From contig CM060900.1 in the NCBI GenBank assembly GCA_030762935.1, positions 371,106,632-371,170,631 of the forward strand: DNA of 64,000 nt, written 5' to 3'. How positions within the stretch are numbered: the stretch's first letter is position 1; each line of letters begins with the position of its first letter. Shown here piece after piece: positions 11,143-22,260 of the stretch. The translations under genes and the position numbers were made by a program. Source of the stretch: Hymenopus coronatus. Taxonomy: Eukaryota > Arthropoda > Insecta > Mantodea > Hymenopodidae. The notes under the pieces are model-generated. The model saw only the letters and a list, made by a program, of their open reading frames with translations, did not search any database and was not told the DNA's origin.

Positions 11143-11230
11143 AGTTTTATTTATGGACACTCTTTAACTACTTTGGTTCACAGCGTCCAATTCTATACTG
11201 GGCATGAAATACCGCTTAATTTTGCTCAGA
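11143..11230 (-). repeat. SINE family S2, 3'-end fragment
   Basis: About 88 bases matching the 3' part of S2 (plus-strand text begins 'TTTTATTTATGGACACTCTT' and stops after TTTTGCTCAG). It is followed directly by a full copy in the same orientation. It is either an independent 5'-truncated insertion or a partial tandem duplication. Confidence 0.7.
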
Positions 11231-11502
11231 AAATGTAAATTGTGTGTTATTTATGGACGCTCTTTGACTACTTTGGTTCCCAGCGTCCTATTCGAAATCG
11301 GGCGTGAAAGACCGCTTAATTTTTTCAGAGGCTCTTTTACGTGCCGTAAATCTACAACACGGAACCAACGGCTTTACTTCCCTTCCGAAGGAAGCCATGC
11401 TAAGGATTTATAAGCCCGAAAAAATCCATCGTCCTCCACCGGGTTTGAACCCGCGACCTTGGGTATGTGAAGTTTGCATGGTAACCATTACGCCACGGAG
11501 GG
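11231..11502 (-). repeat. SINE family S2, best-preserved copy
   Basis: On the minus strand: CCCTCCGTGGCGTAATGGT (A-box-like TGGCGTAATGG), then GGTCGCGGGTTCAAACCCGG (B-box), then the S2 body ending in a Thr/Asn-tRNA-unrelated AT-rich tail. The layout of A and B boxes marks a tRNA-derived SINE transcribed by RNA polymerase III. Small plus-strand frames at 11204-11573 are shadows. Confidence 0.8.
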
Positions 11503-12277
11503 CAACTTGGTCGATGAGGGAACAGCCAGTAAAATATTTATCTCAACGCCGATGTCTTATTCAGCATTTTTAATTGTTGCATTAGGTACTTATATCAACA
11601 AAATACGAGTTGTTATGAGAATTGTGTCCCTATGATCTATTGGTAACTAGTACGTTAATATTTTTGTTGATAATATCTGCTAGCCACTAGTTAAACTACT
11701 TAATTTACACGCAACGATTCAATTACTTATATCTTAAGTTGACTGTGGTGTCGCCAACTGTTAAAATGTAAGTATCAAAACACGAATTAAAAGTACTTTA
11801 AGCATTATAATGTGAGAAACAAAGTTGTGTGCGTTAGTTATTTCCAGAAAATCACCTGGAAGTATTTTCTTAAACAGCGGTATACAAAAACGTAACATAA
11901 GTAAGGTTCAAAGATAGTGAAATGTGCTGTAAACTGAATTACAAAGTATTTACCGTTCCGAAATACAACTTTGTACGAAAGGTGAGGATATTCACTCCCA
12001 TGCTCCCACCCTATCGCAAGAAGCGGCAGAATTTATTTCTGTACCTTCCACCACGTGCTTGTGTTTTCTATAAAGTATTTGCAGAATTATACTGCTGAAT
12101 CCGAAAACGTTTGAAAGCATTTATAATTACTTCACAGTACAGTAAAACAGTTGTACAAATAAGAAATAATTCGAGCCCACGTACAGCTGGTTGTGAAAAC
12201 ATTACAATTGCTACACAAGTTACAATTATAATTACGTAATACCAAGCTGGCCGAGTTGCCCCGTATTTGACGTGTGC
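11503..12277. other. Anonymous AT-rich sequence
   Basis: Nothing recognised. Confidence 0.5.
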
Positions 12278-12525
12278 AGATATTACTTCGTCGTTATAAA
12301 AGTTGCAGAACTCAACGGGATTATTTCAAGCTATACCCCGGCAGTGGAAAATTGGCGAGAGTGATCTTAGTTTTCCCCGTCTTGCTATCAACGGGAACAG
12401 CGGGTTGCGCTCATTACGAGGGGTAGAACGAAGGTTGCTATCGCCAGTTCTCTAATGCTGGGTTTTAACTTGAAATAGCCTCGTTGAGTTCTGCAACACT
12501 TTTAACGCACGAAGGGATAATTGTA
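12278..12525. mobile_element. Palindromic MITE with long terminal inverted repeats
   Basis: The left side reads TTGCAGAACTCAACGGGATT (from 12303) and the right side is its inverse, ending GAGTTCTGCAA (12485-12495). Similarity continues inward (TATTTCAAG against CTTGAAATA, then AATTGGCGAGAG against CTATCGCCAGTT) and outward (ACTTCGTCGTTA against TAACGCACGAAGGG). This gives arms of roughly 75 bases around a ~100-base centre. There is no coding capacity. Superfamily and target-site duplication could not be fixed by eye. Confidence 0.75.
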
Positions 12526-13104
12526 AAATAGCGGCAGTTGGGCTAATGGTAAAGCCAACTTCATATTTAAATCTACTAAAAGCTATCTATAGAATAAGAG
12601 TGTCCTACATCCCATCGTTTCATTTATGTTCTACTTAAGGTATTCCGAGAAAAATTAATACAAGATGTGTTCCGAAATTGTGCAACCGGTTCTAAGCAAA
12701 TAAAGGGGATTATGAATGGCAAGTGTTTTTTTTTTTTATTTAAAACAGCAATGAGCCTTGAAACGCTGGTTCACAGCTGGATGCCAATCAAGTATTTTGA
12801 AGAGGTGAGGGCTCTAATATACGATGTACCAGCAGAATTTCTAAAGCCAGTTTTTACCATAAACGTTGAATTTGTAGTTGACATTTAGTCTCAAAGTTGA
12901 AGAGTGAAAAATGCATTTATTACAGAGGAGGATAATTTTATTTATTTATTTATTTATATGTTTACTGACAGCACGCAAAACATACATCATGCAATTACGA
13001 CCATTCGTTATATATGCAGCAAATATGTAAAGTTGCCTCTACAATCACATTTTAAAGACCTCAAGTTAAAAAAAATCGTTCACATCTGCAATCACTAGTA
13101 ATCA
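12526..13104. other. Anonymous AT-rich sequence
   Basis: Contains a short T run (12728-12738) and an imperfect ATTT/TTTA tract (12937-12957). No gene recognised. Confidence 0.5.
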
Positions 13105-14170
13105 AAGTATAATGACGCCCAAAATACAGCCTGCGTCATCTAAAGACTGAACTGCAATTAAGGTCACTCCAGCCACTGTTTGACAATCTTTGTTTCCAGT
13201 ATTTTCTACATAGTGAACTACGATAACAGCCATATTAACATCGTATAGCCTCTCCGGTCTATAGAGGGAAATACGATAACTGTCACCCAGTCACTGTTTA
13301 ATGACCCCACGTACACTGCATTGTACACTGAGTGGACTGCGATTATTATCACTCCAAGTTACTGTTTAGTAACGTCACATAGACAGTACTTTCTACATAG
13401 TGCACTATGATTATTGCCAATCCTATTTATCGTTTAATAACGCCACGTAGAAGGAAATGGTCTACAAAGTGCACTAGGATTATGTCCTCCCAGTTAAATA
13501 ACGCCACGTAGACAGTGTTGTATACAGAGTCCACTACGATTATTGTCACTCCTAGTTATTGTTTGAGAACGCCAGGTAGACTTATTGTCTATTGTGTGTA
13601 CTATGATTATTGTCCACCAGGTCCTGTTTCATAACGCCACGTAGAATGTATTGTCTACAAAGTAGACTTGAATTACTGTAACTCCCAGTCACTGATTAAT
13701 AACGCCACGTAAGCTATATTATCTACAGAGCTCACTACGACCATTGTCAATCATAGTCACTGGTTAATAACGCCACGTAAGCCATATTATCTACAGAGCT
13801 CACTCATTCACAGTCACTGGTTAATAACGCCACGTAAGCTATATTATCTACAGAGCTCACTCATTCACAGTCACTGGTTAATAACACCACGTAAGCTATA
13901 TTATCTACAGAGCTCACTCATTCACAGTCACTGGTTAATAACGCCACGTAGACTGTATTGTCTCCAGAGTACACTATGATTATTGTGACTGTCAATACCT
14001 GTATACTAATGCCATATAGACTGTATTGTCCACAGAGTGCATTATGGTTATTATTACTCCAAATTAATGTTTAATAATACCATATAAACGTAATTATTTA
14101 TAGAGTGCACTACGGCTATCGTCACTTCCAGGTACTGTTTAATAACGCCACGTAGACTGTATTGCCTACA
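13105..14170 (+). repeat. Minisatellite T1, segment a (unit ~57-68 bp)
   Basis: Tandem units beginning with AACGCCACGTAGACTGTATT, continuing TTGTCTACAGAGTGCACTA and TATTGTCACTCCCAGT, then CACTGTTTAAT. The unit at 13501 is 68 bases. A 57-base variant lacking 11 internal bases is repeated about four times with almost no differences between 13745 and 13965, showing a late local amplification. The array is cut at 14170 by a hAT transposon and resumes at 16661. Confidence 0.9.
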
Positions 14171-16660
14171 CAGTGTTTCCCAACCTTTTGAAGTTCACGG
14201 CACCCTTGGGAATAGCATTAAATACCAGAGGCACCCTTCCTTGAATTAAAAGAAAATTAAGCTTAATATGTTAATTTATTGAAATATTATATAATAATAA
14301 CGTACACCATAACATAATACAGTAAACTTTACTACAATCACTGAGTAAAAATACATCAATAAATTTTGTTCGATTAATGATTAATGTGAAACTTGTGATT
14401 GATACTTAGAGCACAGATATGTGATGTCGGGTCTTACAGTTGACAGTGAAACACGCAAATTATCCTCAAGGCTATTCAGTCTATTTCTTGCTTTGCATTT
14501 TATTGTCACCATAGCAGAGAAGGCTTGCTCGCATAGATAGGATGTTGAAAAGGGCAAAAGTGCGTTAATTGCTTTCTTCATTAGGTTAGGGTACTCCTCT
14601 CTCCGTTGAAGCCAAAAACTAGCCACCGACGCCTCACTCTTGGTGAACTTACCTTTGAGTGTGGAATCAGCGCAAAGATCAATAAATTCATCTCGTTCGC
14701 AAGCAGTGAAATCTATTTCCTCTGCAATATCTACGAAATCAAATGGTGAGACAACCCAGTCGAGATTCGTAGTGGAAATAGTTGGAAAGTACGCATCTAT
14801 TGCATCTTGCAATCTTGATAAGTGATCACAAATGCGGTCTTTCAGTTTACCCAGATCTTTATCTCCTGCCACATTAAGAAGAGATGGAAAGTTCGACAAA
14901 TCTTCTTTTTGAACTACAGACTTCCAAGAACTAAGTTTTCTTTTAAAACCTTTCGTTTTATTGGTTGAGGAGATTATTGTTTCATGTCGACCCTGCATCG
15001 AAACATTCAGTTCATTCAGCTTATGAAAAATATCTGCCAGATACGACAGTTCAAAACACCAAGAATCACTTAGTAAGAGCTCATGAAATGTGTCTTTATT
15101 TTCATCCTTAAAAAAGCTTTTAGCTGTTCTTTAAGTTCGAGAAAACGGTTCAATACACGACTCCTAGACAACCACCTTACTTCTGTGTGAAGTAACAAAG
15201 AGGTATGAGCTGCATCCGTTGCGCGACATAACTGTTCAAAAATTCCTGCACTTTAAAGGTCGAGACTTCATATAGTTCACCATTTTCACAACTTGGTTAA
15301 ACACTTCAGCAAAATCTTCATTACACGCTTTCACGACTAATGCCTCTCTATGCAGAAAACAGTGAGTTATAATAATGGATCGATTTTCATTGAGAGCTCT
15401 GGCAGTAAAACCTTTAATTTTCCCAGACATAGATGGTGCACCATCTGTACATATACCACAAAGGTCTTTACATGAAAGATCATGGTCATTGAGATAGGAA
15501 TTAATAGAAACGAAAATATCATGACCTGTGGTTGTAGTCTCCAGCGGTCTACAGAACAGAAACTGTTCACTAATATCTTTTTCATCAATATATCTGATAA
15601 AACCAAGGAGTTGCGGTTTGACACCAATATCGAGACTCTCATCTACTTGCAAAGCAAATGTTCTATAAGTTTTTATTTTCTCCGTGATTGTTCGTTGATA
15701 TTGCATGACATTTCAGATATCCTGCGGCTGATTGTGTTGTTGGACAGAGGAACTTTCGAAATTTGATTAGCTGCTCCTTCGCCAAGTATTGTTGAAACTA
15801 TAACTTGACATGCAGGGCCAATGATTTCCTTTCCAAGAGTATGAGGTTTCTTTTTTTTAGCTATCAGTTTTGCTACTTTAAATGAGGCTTCAAGAGCAGT
15901 ATCACCTATGGTCATTCTCTTTACCATTCGCACAGCTGTTTTCTTCTCCCCTTCTAATATATGTGAAAAATACATTACACTTTTCTGTGACACACTAGGA
16001 TGCTTTGTTGTAAGATGCCGCTTCAGTTTGCTAGGTACCATGGCCTCGTTGCTAAGTGTTTCGCCACAAACTAAACACACAGGGATAGGGTTTTCCTCGT
16101 TGTTATTCCACTTAAATCCATACGCTAAGTAACTGTCCTGGTATGTTCTTTTCTTTCGTTTGTCTTCTTTATGTGGTGAATTCGACGGTCCGGGAGAAAC
16201 TGTAAGATTTGGCTTCTTAAAGCAAGCAGTAGGAGCCGACTGTTCACTTTCACTGTCCTGGCGTTTATGTTTAACAATGAACTTATCCATAGCCAAACAC
16301 TGTGAATCAACGCGAGGAAGACAACTGAAAGCGCCAAGCGGCGTACACTTTTATATATTAATCTGTCGAAGTCTCGGGAATGTTCGTGAGGAAGCGAGTA
16401 GTCTCGGGAATGTTCGGCAGGGTGTAGCTGTAATGCCATCTGCGGGATACTAGTATAACTGAATTATTGAAATGAATCGACCACTATCACCATCTGCCGT
16501 GCATGAGAGTAATTGATTTGACTTATTTTATTTCAAGACCTTACAAGACTTAAGGCTTCAGTAGAAGGTTTTTTTTTTGTTTATCTCAATATCTCGCGGC
16601 ACCCCTTAGCCAATCACACGGCATCCTAGGGTGCCGGGGCACACCGGTTGGGAACCGTTG
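14171..16660 (-). mobile_element. hAT transposon (ZBED5-like), near full length, inserted in T1
   Basis: Element of about 2.49 kb. The plus-strand left end is CAGTGTTTCCCAACC and the inverse of the right end is CAACGGTTCCCAACCGGTGT, sharing the TTCCCAACC core typical of hAT termini; 'CGGCACCC' follows both. The flanks TGCCTACA (14163-14170) and GTCTATGA (16661-16668) are both pieces of T1 unit sequence and at best an eroded 8-bp duplication. The transposase pseudogene lies inside on the minus strand. Confidence 0.85.
14381..16296 (-). pseudogene. hAT transposase, ZBED5/SCAND3-like, frameshifted
   Basis: Would cut and paste its own element. It is read on the minus strand from an ATG at 16296. 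Segment 1 (16296-15673) holds a BED-type zinc finger: PVCLVCGE, then KLKRHLTTKHP, about residues 70-100. Segment 2 (15706-15236) carries the first catalytic Asp in LQVDESLDIG and the second in CTDGAPSM. Segment 3 (14998-14381) carries the C-terminal hAT dimerisation region with LLPFSTSYLCEQAFSAM, whose Glu is probably the third catalytic residue. At least three frameshifts separate the pieces (near 15690, 15240 and 15115), so no functional product is expected. Once joined the pieces would be of normal family length (roughly 600 residues), and the key residues are still visible. Confidence 0.9.
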
Positions 16661-18155
16661 GTCTATGATTAGTGTCATTTCCAGTTGCTAGTTAATGGAC
16701 AGTTTGGTCTACAGAGTAGACCATGATTCCTAGCCACTGTTTAATTACTTTACATAGCTTGAATTGTGTACAGAGCGGACTACGATTACTGTCACTTCTG
16801 GGCATTGTTTAATAACGTCACTTTTTACAGTGTTTAACACCAGCTTTTACTACTTATGGCACCGCAGGCGATGACACGATGATACATGGAATGAAGATGG
16901 AGCACCGGTGGAATGCGGTATCCGGAGCACCCGGAGAAAATCCGCTCCTGCGCCGTTTTGTCTACCACAAATCCCATATACGGACGCTTGGAATCGAACA
17001 CGGACCACCTATGTAATAACGTCAAGTAGCCTCTATTGCCTACAGATTGCCTACACGATTACATTCACTCGCAGTGACTGATAATGTCACGTAGGCTGTA
17101 TTGGTTAGAGAGCGGACTATGTTAGCAATCACTCTCAGTCAACGTTTAATAAAACCACGTGGCCTGTAGTGTGTACAATTACTGTAGTAACAACCAGCAG
17201 CCTGCTTTATCTAGGGAGTGGTTTGTGGTTTTAATCATTCCCAGTCATAATCGAATAAAACTATATTTATTCTATAATACCCACAAATCAATCTGTAGTT
17301 ACTATAATTTCCAGTCACATGTAATAATGATCCATAGTCTTGAGTTGGCAGTAGGTTGTGGCTACAACAGTCCTAGTCACTCTAATAACGCCCTACATTT
17401 AACTAGTATCGTCTACAGCATTCACCAATTCTACCATACTTCTGATCGCTATAGTGCCGTATGTTTAGTGTTTATCGCCTACAGCAAGCTGTTCCAGCTT
17501 GGGGCCCCGCTAAAGGAATACCGAGTTAGTCTTGACTCACAGGGGTCTGCCTGTAATATGCAATACAAATAAGAAATAAGAATTAAGGGGAACTTATAAT
17601 CACAGCTGGAGCAACTTTTGGACTGAATTGACAGGTAGAGCAAGCACTGTGCTACGTGCTATAACATTTTCCCTCTGACGTACGTATTGTCTATCACGCT
17701 CTCCCTACAATCCTGCTCCGAGGTTTGTGTTTGAATACTGTTGACTAGCCGAGTTGGAACACAGTGCCTACAGAGTGCACTACGTTTAAAATCATCCCAG
17801 TACTACCTAATAATGGCTTACGTTTTGTTTGTATCCCTTACAGAGAGCACTGCGGTGACTATCACTCCCACTCGTTATCTAATAGTGACCTACTCTAAGT
17901 CTGTATCACCTACATTGTGCACTGCAGTTACAATCATTCCCAGTCTTTATCTAATAGCTTCTATCGCCTAAATGTATGCACCACGTTTAAAATCTCTCCC
18001 GGTAGTTTTCTAATAACGGCACATGCTTAGCTGATATTGCCTTCGGCGTGTACTGCGGTTAAAATCTCTGCTAGTCGATGTCTGAACAAGTACATACAGT
18101 GCCCTGGGGTTACAATTCCTCCCATTCGCTAACTAGCAACGCCCTATACTTAGCA
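16661..18155 (+). repeat. Minisatellite T1, segment b
   Basis: Continues T1 on the far side of the hAT element (CTAGTTAATGGACAGTTTGG, then CACTGTTTAATTACTTTACA and so on), with increasing divergence. By 17760 the units have shifted to the CCTACAGAGTGCACTACGTT ... ATCATCCCAGT variant. It is interrupted by a SINE (16821-17013) and a ~250-base unrelated stretch (about 17480-17745) of unknown origin. Confidence 0.8.
16821..17013 (-). repeat. SINE family S1 in T1, 5'-truncated, with target-site duplication
   Basis: Plus-strand text starts at the SINE's 3' end (GTGTTTAACACCAGCTTTTA) and runs through GATGGAGCACCGGTGGAATG and CACCCGGAGAAAAT to an eroded B-box (TTGGAATCGAACACGG). The A-box half of the head is missing. 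A perfect 11-bp duplication TAATAACGTCA flanks it (16810-16820 and 17014-17024), duplicating T1 unit sequence. Confidence 0.85.
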
Positions 18156-18340
18156 TGGATACATGGGGGCATGTTCTGGCAGAGTGCAGAGAAACAACAC
18201 AATTAAGAAATCAATATTTAACACCAGAGTTTGGGAATTCTAATAGGGGAATGAAAGCCTGCTTGGATGTACAGTTGGGGGCTGGGTATCATAAAAGGGA
18301 GATATTTTTTATCTTGGATTTGCCGAAGAAGGTTAGTTGC
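18156..18340 (+). pseudogene. Possible C-terminal end of a non-LTR retrotransposon polyprotein
   Basis: The frame reads DTWGHVLAECRETTQLRNQY, which looks like the end of LINE polyproteins, where a short 'HVL.EC...R.R' motif follows the RNase H or reverse transcriptase part. It begins abruptly after a T1 unit (CGCCCTATACTTAGC), as a 5'-truncated LINE insertion would. No reverse transcriptase precedes it. The match is one motif only. Confidence 0.4.
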
Positions 18341-20430
18341 CATAGAACGGAAGAGAGGGGGTGGGACATGCCACATATGAGCGAGTGTTCTTTTTTTCGT
18401 TTATCACCTCACTGTATATATTTAGTAGGTACTAAGTTTGTGATTTGACTTTATTTTAAATCATTATAAATTTGCATTTTTTCGTGTTATTATGCAGTAC
18501 CCAAATGTCTGTACTTACCATTCTTCATTTACGGTAAGGGTCCAGAAATAGATAAAGCCTATACGACTTGAGACTCATGCGAGTGCTGTACTTTTCAGGT
18601 ATAGATAAAAATAAAATGAATCTGTAATATATCACCTCCATATAGATACTTAAGCCTGGGGATAGATTAGAAATTTATAATTTAGGTTAATTCTGAATGT
18701 ATAATTGTTTTCACTCATTATTGTTCAGATTAGACCATAACCTAATTAGCTACATAAAAACGTATCTCCTACTGGAAAACAGAGATCCACCAGCTGCTTA
18801 CCAGTTTGCATATGTTTATTCACATTAAGTTAACTTGTAAATACTGGCAGTTAGCATGCTACAAATTTTATATGTGTAATTACAATTTTAAAACTTTATT
18901 AACCTCACAAGGTATAATCAGTGTCTTGTGTAACATACGCAGTAGGTATAATATGATTATTTGTATTTAATATAATATCCTCATTTTATTTAGTTATTAA
19001 AGCATCAGTATCTTAACATTTTCTTTACTCCATTACCAGCATTAGAATTATTTTCTTCCGCTTAAAATGTTATATACTGTCATATTAACTTTCCACTTTA
19101 AACACTTTTTATAACTTTAATAATATTCAAAAATTTTAGATTAATATGCTTTTCACTTTTAGCCCTTTTTATGAATTCGGTTATTACAGCATTAATCACT
19201 TCACTTTTCATTAATCACTTTAATTAATAAACGCTTTGCCCCCTCTTCTTACTAAAGCTTGTCATTTAGTGTTAAGTAATCCTTCACTTTTCATTTCCAC
19301 CAAACCGCCTAATCCAATAAATCTCAATTACCAGTCAGTTGTCAACGTTTTGTTAATTTCTCTTAAATTTAAGCATCTTCTTCCTATCATTTCATCTACC
19401 TTGTCTAATGTTCCTTTTCTAAACAATGTACTGGCTCTCTTATTTTAAGGGAATACCGAAGTGATAAAACCGATTTTCTGAAGTATTAAAGCTAGTGCGT
19501 AATTTTTGTAGAGGTATTACTGGGAACAGAAGAGGAATTCATAACAACTTTCGTTGAAACATATCTTTTGATTCTGGATGTATTGATTAATATATTATAT
19601 ATTTTATATAATATAAGAATCTACCTTCCTCTATGACATACATGCACCATTTTTAAAAGTTAAACTCCTTAAATCCCTTATAACAAATTTTCTGGTTTTC
19701 CCATGTTGGATACTCTTCCATTTTAAAGTAGTTTATGTCATAAAGAGGAATATCTGCCATAACAGCGCATGCTTACAATAATTATTTTTTAAAACTAATC
19801 TATGACTAATCTTTAACATCTTACCAGAAATTTTGCCCTGCTTTAGGAAATATTTTCAGACCTATAGCTGTATTTTTATGGGAAATTTGAATGTCGTTGA
19901 ACCTGAAAAATGGCTTTATGGTTTGACTAGTAATTTAATTGATATGTGACACAATAATTTAAATTGCATCTCTGCCTTAAAACGGCGTTCAAAACATGTG
20001 TTACATCTGCTCTAGGCAAATAACATCACAAATATGTAATTTAAACTATGGTGCATCTTTGGTACCAAAAGTCCTAAAATTCTAAATCACAAAAAAAAAA
20101 AAAAAAAAAAAAAAGACTTGTACTAACGACACCCAATATATCTAAACAATTTACCTTCTTAAAATTATCTAATTCAATCTTATTATAAACTGTTCAGTTT
20201 GTCTTCTAAATTTCATTTTTTCATGCAAATACATCCTAAGGCGTTTAGCTTCTTTCTGACAGCGTATGTTGCTGTTTTATATTTAATTACTGGGTCTATG
20301 ATTAATTTTCCTTTTAGTAACGTGTATCTGGCTTTTCAATTGAGTGTTATTTCAAATTTATTTTGTCCATATCCTGCTTTTAGACTTTAGTTACTGTATT
20401 AGAGCGTTCCTGAGTTTCATTTTTATTTCG
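18341..20430. other. AT-rich insertion within T1, unassigned
   Basis: AT-rich stretch that separates T1 segments b and c. It holds a 24-nt A run (20091-20114) that could be the tail of an inserted retroelement. No domain was recognised; frames at 19236 and 20199 are low-complexity. Confidence 0.45.
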
Positions 20431-20439
20431 AACATCTAT

Positions 20440-20825
20440 TATAAATAACATGCCATTTGCATATGTAAGGGATTTTAATACATTTGGTTCATTTTGTACA
20501 TCGTCCCAAAGTCCCAACCAATGTCACAAAATTCCAGTCCAAGGACTGAGCCTTGCGGATATCCCTTGGTAACTTTTCTATGTGTTATATCTTTAATTCC
20601 TGTTTAATAAACTCCCGTGTCTCTACAAAAATCTTTCAAAATGTTTCATTAATATGTTGGATAAGTTTTATCACGTAATCACTTAAAAAGAAGCGGCCAT
20701 CAACGGTTATCAAAAGCTCCAGAGATATCAACTAGGATACCAATAACATATTTGGCTTTTGATTCTTCAACTGATATTAAATCATTATTTGCATCCTCTG
20801 TTGACCTCGCTTTTTGAAACTTATA
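20440..20825 (-). pseudogene. Non-LTR reverse transcriptase fragment (R1/Jockey-like)
   Basis: Read on the minus strand: GFQKARSTEDA then VIGILVDISGAFDN, matching the palm motif around the first catalytic Asp of R1/Jockey-type reverse transcriptases. Downstream, GYPQGSVLG matches the family's 'KG(C)PQGSVLGP' block. A stop directly follows DISGAFDNR, and further stops and frame changes are present. The active-site YADD box was not found. It is an old, inactive fragment. Confidence 0.75.
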
Positions 20826-21135
20826 TTTTAAGTGACATACCAATCATTATTCTAAATCCTCTAACTATTCTTCTCCGCATACCCTCTCATACGAAGGACT
20901 TACATCCCCAAGACTTTTAACCTACATTGCCTCCAGAATGCACTACAATTACAATCCCTCCCAGTAGTTATCTAACAACGCCTTACCTATACTTAGTCTG
21001 TGTCGCCTATAGAGACACTGCGGTTAAAATCTCTCCCAGTTGCTATCTATTAACGCCATAAATGTAGTACTTAGCCTGCATCGCCTATGAGTGCAATGCG
21101 GCTACAATCATTTCTCTAGGAATCTATGGTCATAT

Positions 21136-21522
21136 CTAGCAACGCTCTATAGCAGCCCTGGAGAACTCGTAAACGGAGGGGAAGTGTGACGTCTCCTCAT
21201 TCCACCTGGAGATGTTATCGAGACCGTTGCTCACCATGCAAAGTACAACAGTGGCGATGCCAACTCGGTAAGTGGCCGAGTACAAAAATATATCTTGCAC
21301 TGTTTCTTCTTCAAATGATTCTTTACAAACATATTTCGAACGTATAGTAGAACGCTGCCACCTTTTCTTTAACTCTGATTTATCAATGCCAGGTGTAATT
21401 GTAAGCAAAGAGAGAGGCAGTATTGATAGAAGGGCATCTTCATTCAAGCTGTGGCGTGTATCACTCTTAGTATAGTTCAATTTAGAAAATAATTGCTCAC
21501 GTGTACATTTATGTGGAACCAA
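21136..21522 (-). pseudogene. hAT C-terminal dimerisation domain remnant
   Basis: The minus-strand frame begins with REQLFSKLNYTKSDTRHSLN, followed by EDALLSILPLSL, which fits the 'FS.L..IK...R..L..e.L..L..L' pattern of the hAT dimerisation domain at the end of hAT transposases. The start of the protein is absent. The last part of the frame runs beyond the element's left terminus and is meaningless. The remnant indicates that the element is an internally deleted hAT rather than a de novo MITE. Confidence 0.65.
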
Positions 21523-21850
21523 ATATTACAACATCACGGCCTGCAGAATCTCTCAATTTGGGGTATGTATCGGTTGGCAATTTTTGGTTAAGTTACAAGT
21601 CATGTTTCTCTGTTGTTTTAAGATAAGTACTGAGCTGTTATTTAAATATATAACTATAATGGGACATCTATTACGTTGAAAACTTGGATTGCAAATAGTT
21701 GCTTACACTTTTCTATACTGATAATTTCTGTCAATAAAATGTCGCTGTCTGTTGCTATTCATCAAGTGCGCAGCTAAACAGAAAGACTGAAGTAAATAAG
21801 AAAAGGGTGCCAACATTTGCGGACCGATTTGCCCAAGTCCCCCAGGTCTG
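21153..21850 (-). mobile_element. Second hAT element, short derivative, in T1
   Basis: About 698 bases. The left end is CAGCCCTGGAGAACTCG and the inverse of the right end is CAGACCTGGGGGACTTG, a good hAT-type terminal inverted repeat. The flanks CTCTATAG (21145-21152) and CCCTATAC (21851-21858) agree at 6 of 8 positions, the expected length of a hAT target-site duplication. It is unrelated in sequence to the larger hAT at 14171-16660. Confidence 0.8.
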
Positions 21851-21886
21851 CCCTATACTTAGCTTTTATCGCCTACAGAGTGGGTC

Positions 21887-21933
21887 CGCATGCGGTGCCA
21901 TAGTAGTAAGAGCGTTAAACGCTATCAAAAAAA
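21887..21933 (+). repeat. SINE family S1, 3'-end fragment with A tail
   Basis: GCGGTGCCATAGTAGTAAGA, then GCGTTAAACGCTATC and an A run (21928-21940), matching the last ~45 bases of S1 (compare 24935-24980). It lies inside a T1 unit. No clean duplication was seen. Confidence 0.7.
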
Positions 21934-22260
21934 AAAAAAGTTACAGTCACTCTTAGAATTGGTGCACACTATTTAGTAATGTAATGCCCTATACTTGGGT
22001 TGTATCGCCTACTGAGTGGACGGCGGTTACAGTCTATCTACCAGTACTTAAGCTACATCGCCTATAGAGTGGACTGTGGTTACAATTACACCAATCGCTA
22101 TCTAGCAATGCCCCATACCTACTTAGCCGGTATCGCCTATAGAGTGGACTGCGGTATTAATCACTCCCAGTTGCTATCTAGCAATGCCCTATACTTAGCC
22201 GGTATTGTCTATAGAGTAGACTGTGGTTACAATTACTCCCAGTCACTAACATCATTGCAT

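Larger units (their letters stand above)
20915..22260 (+). repeat. Minisatellite T1, segment c (diverged ~70-bp unit)
   Basis: Units of the form AACGCCCTATACTTAGCC, TGTATCGCCTACAGAGTG, ACTGCGGTTACAATCACTCC, CAGTCGCTATCTAG. Word order is the same as in segments a and b (CGCC, then CTACAGAGTG, then TCACTCCCAGT), so this is the same array diverged. It is interrupted by a small hAT derivative (21153-21850) and a SINE tail (about 21887-21933). Confidence 0.8.

Noticed and set aside
13745..13965. Regularly spaced direct repeats as a CRISPR array
   Set aside because: The repeats are contiguous 57-base tandem units without variable spacers, in a eukaryotic context.
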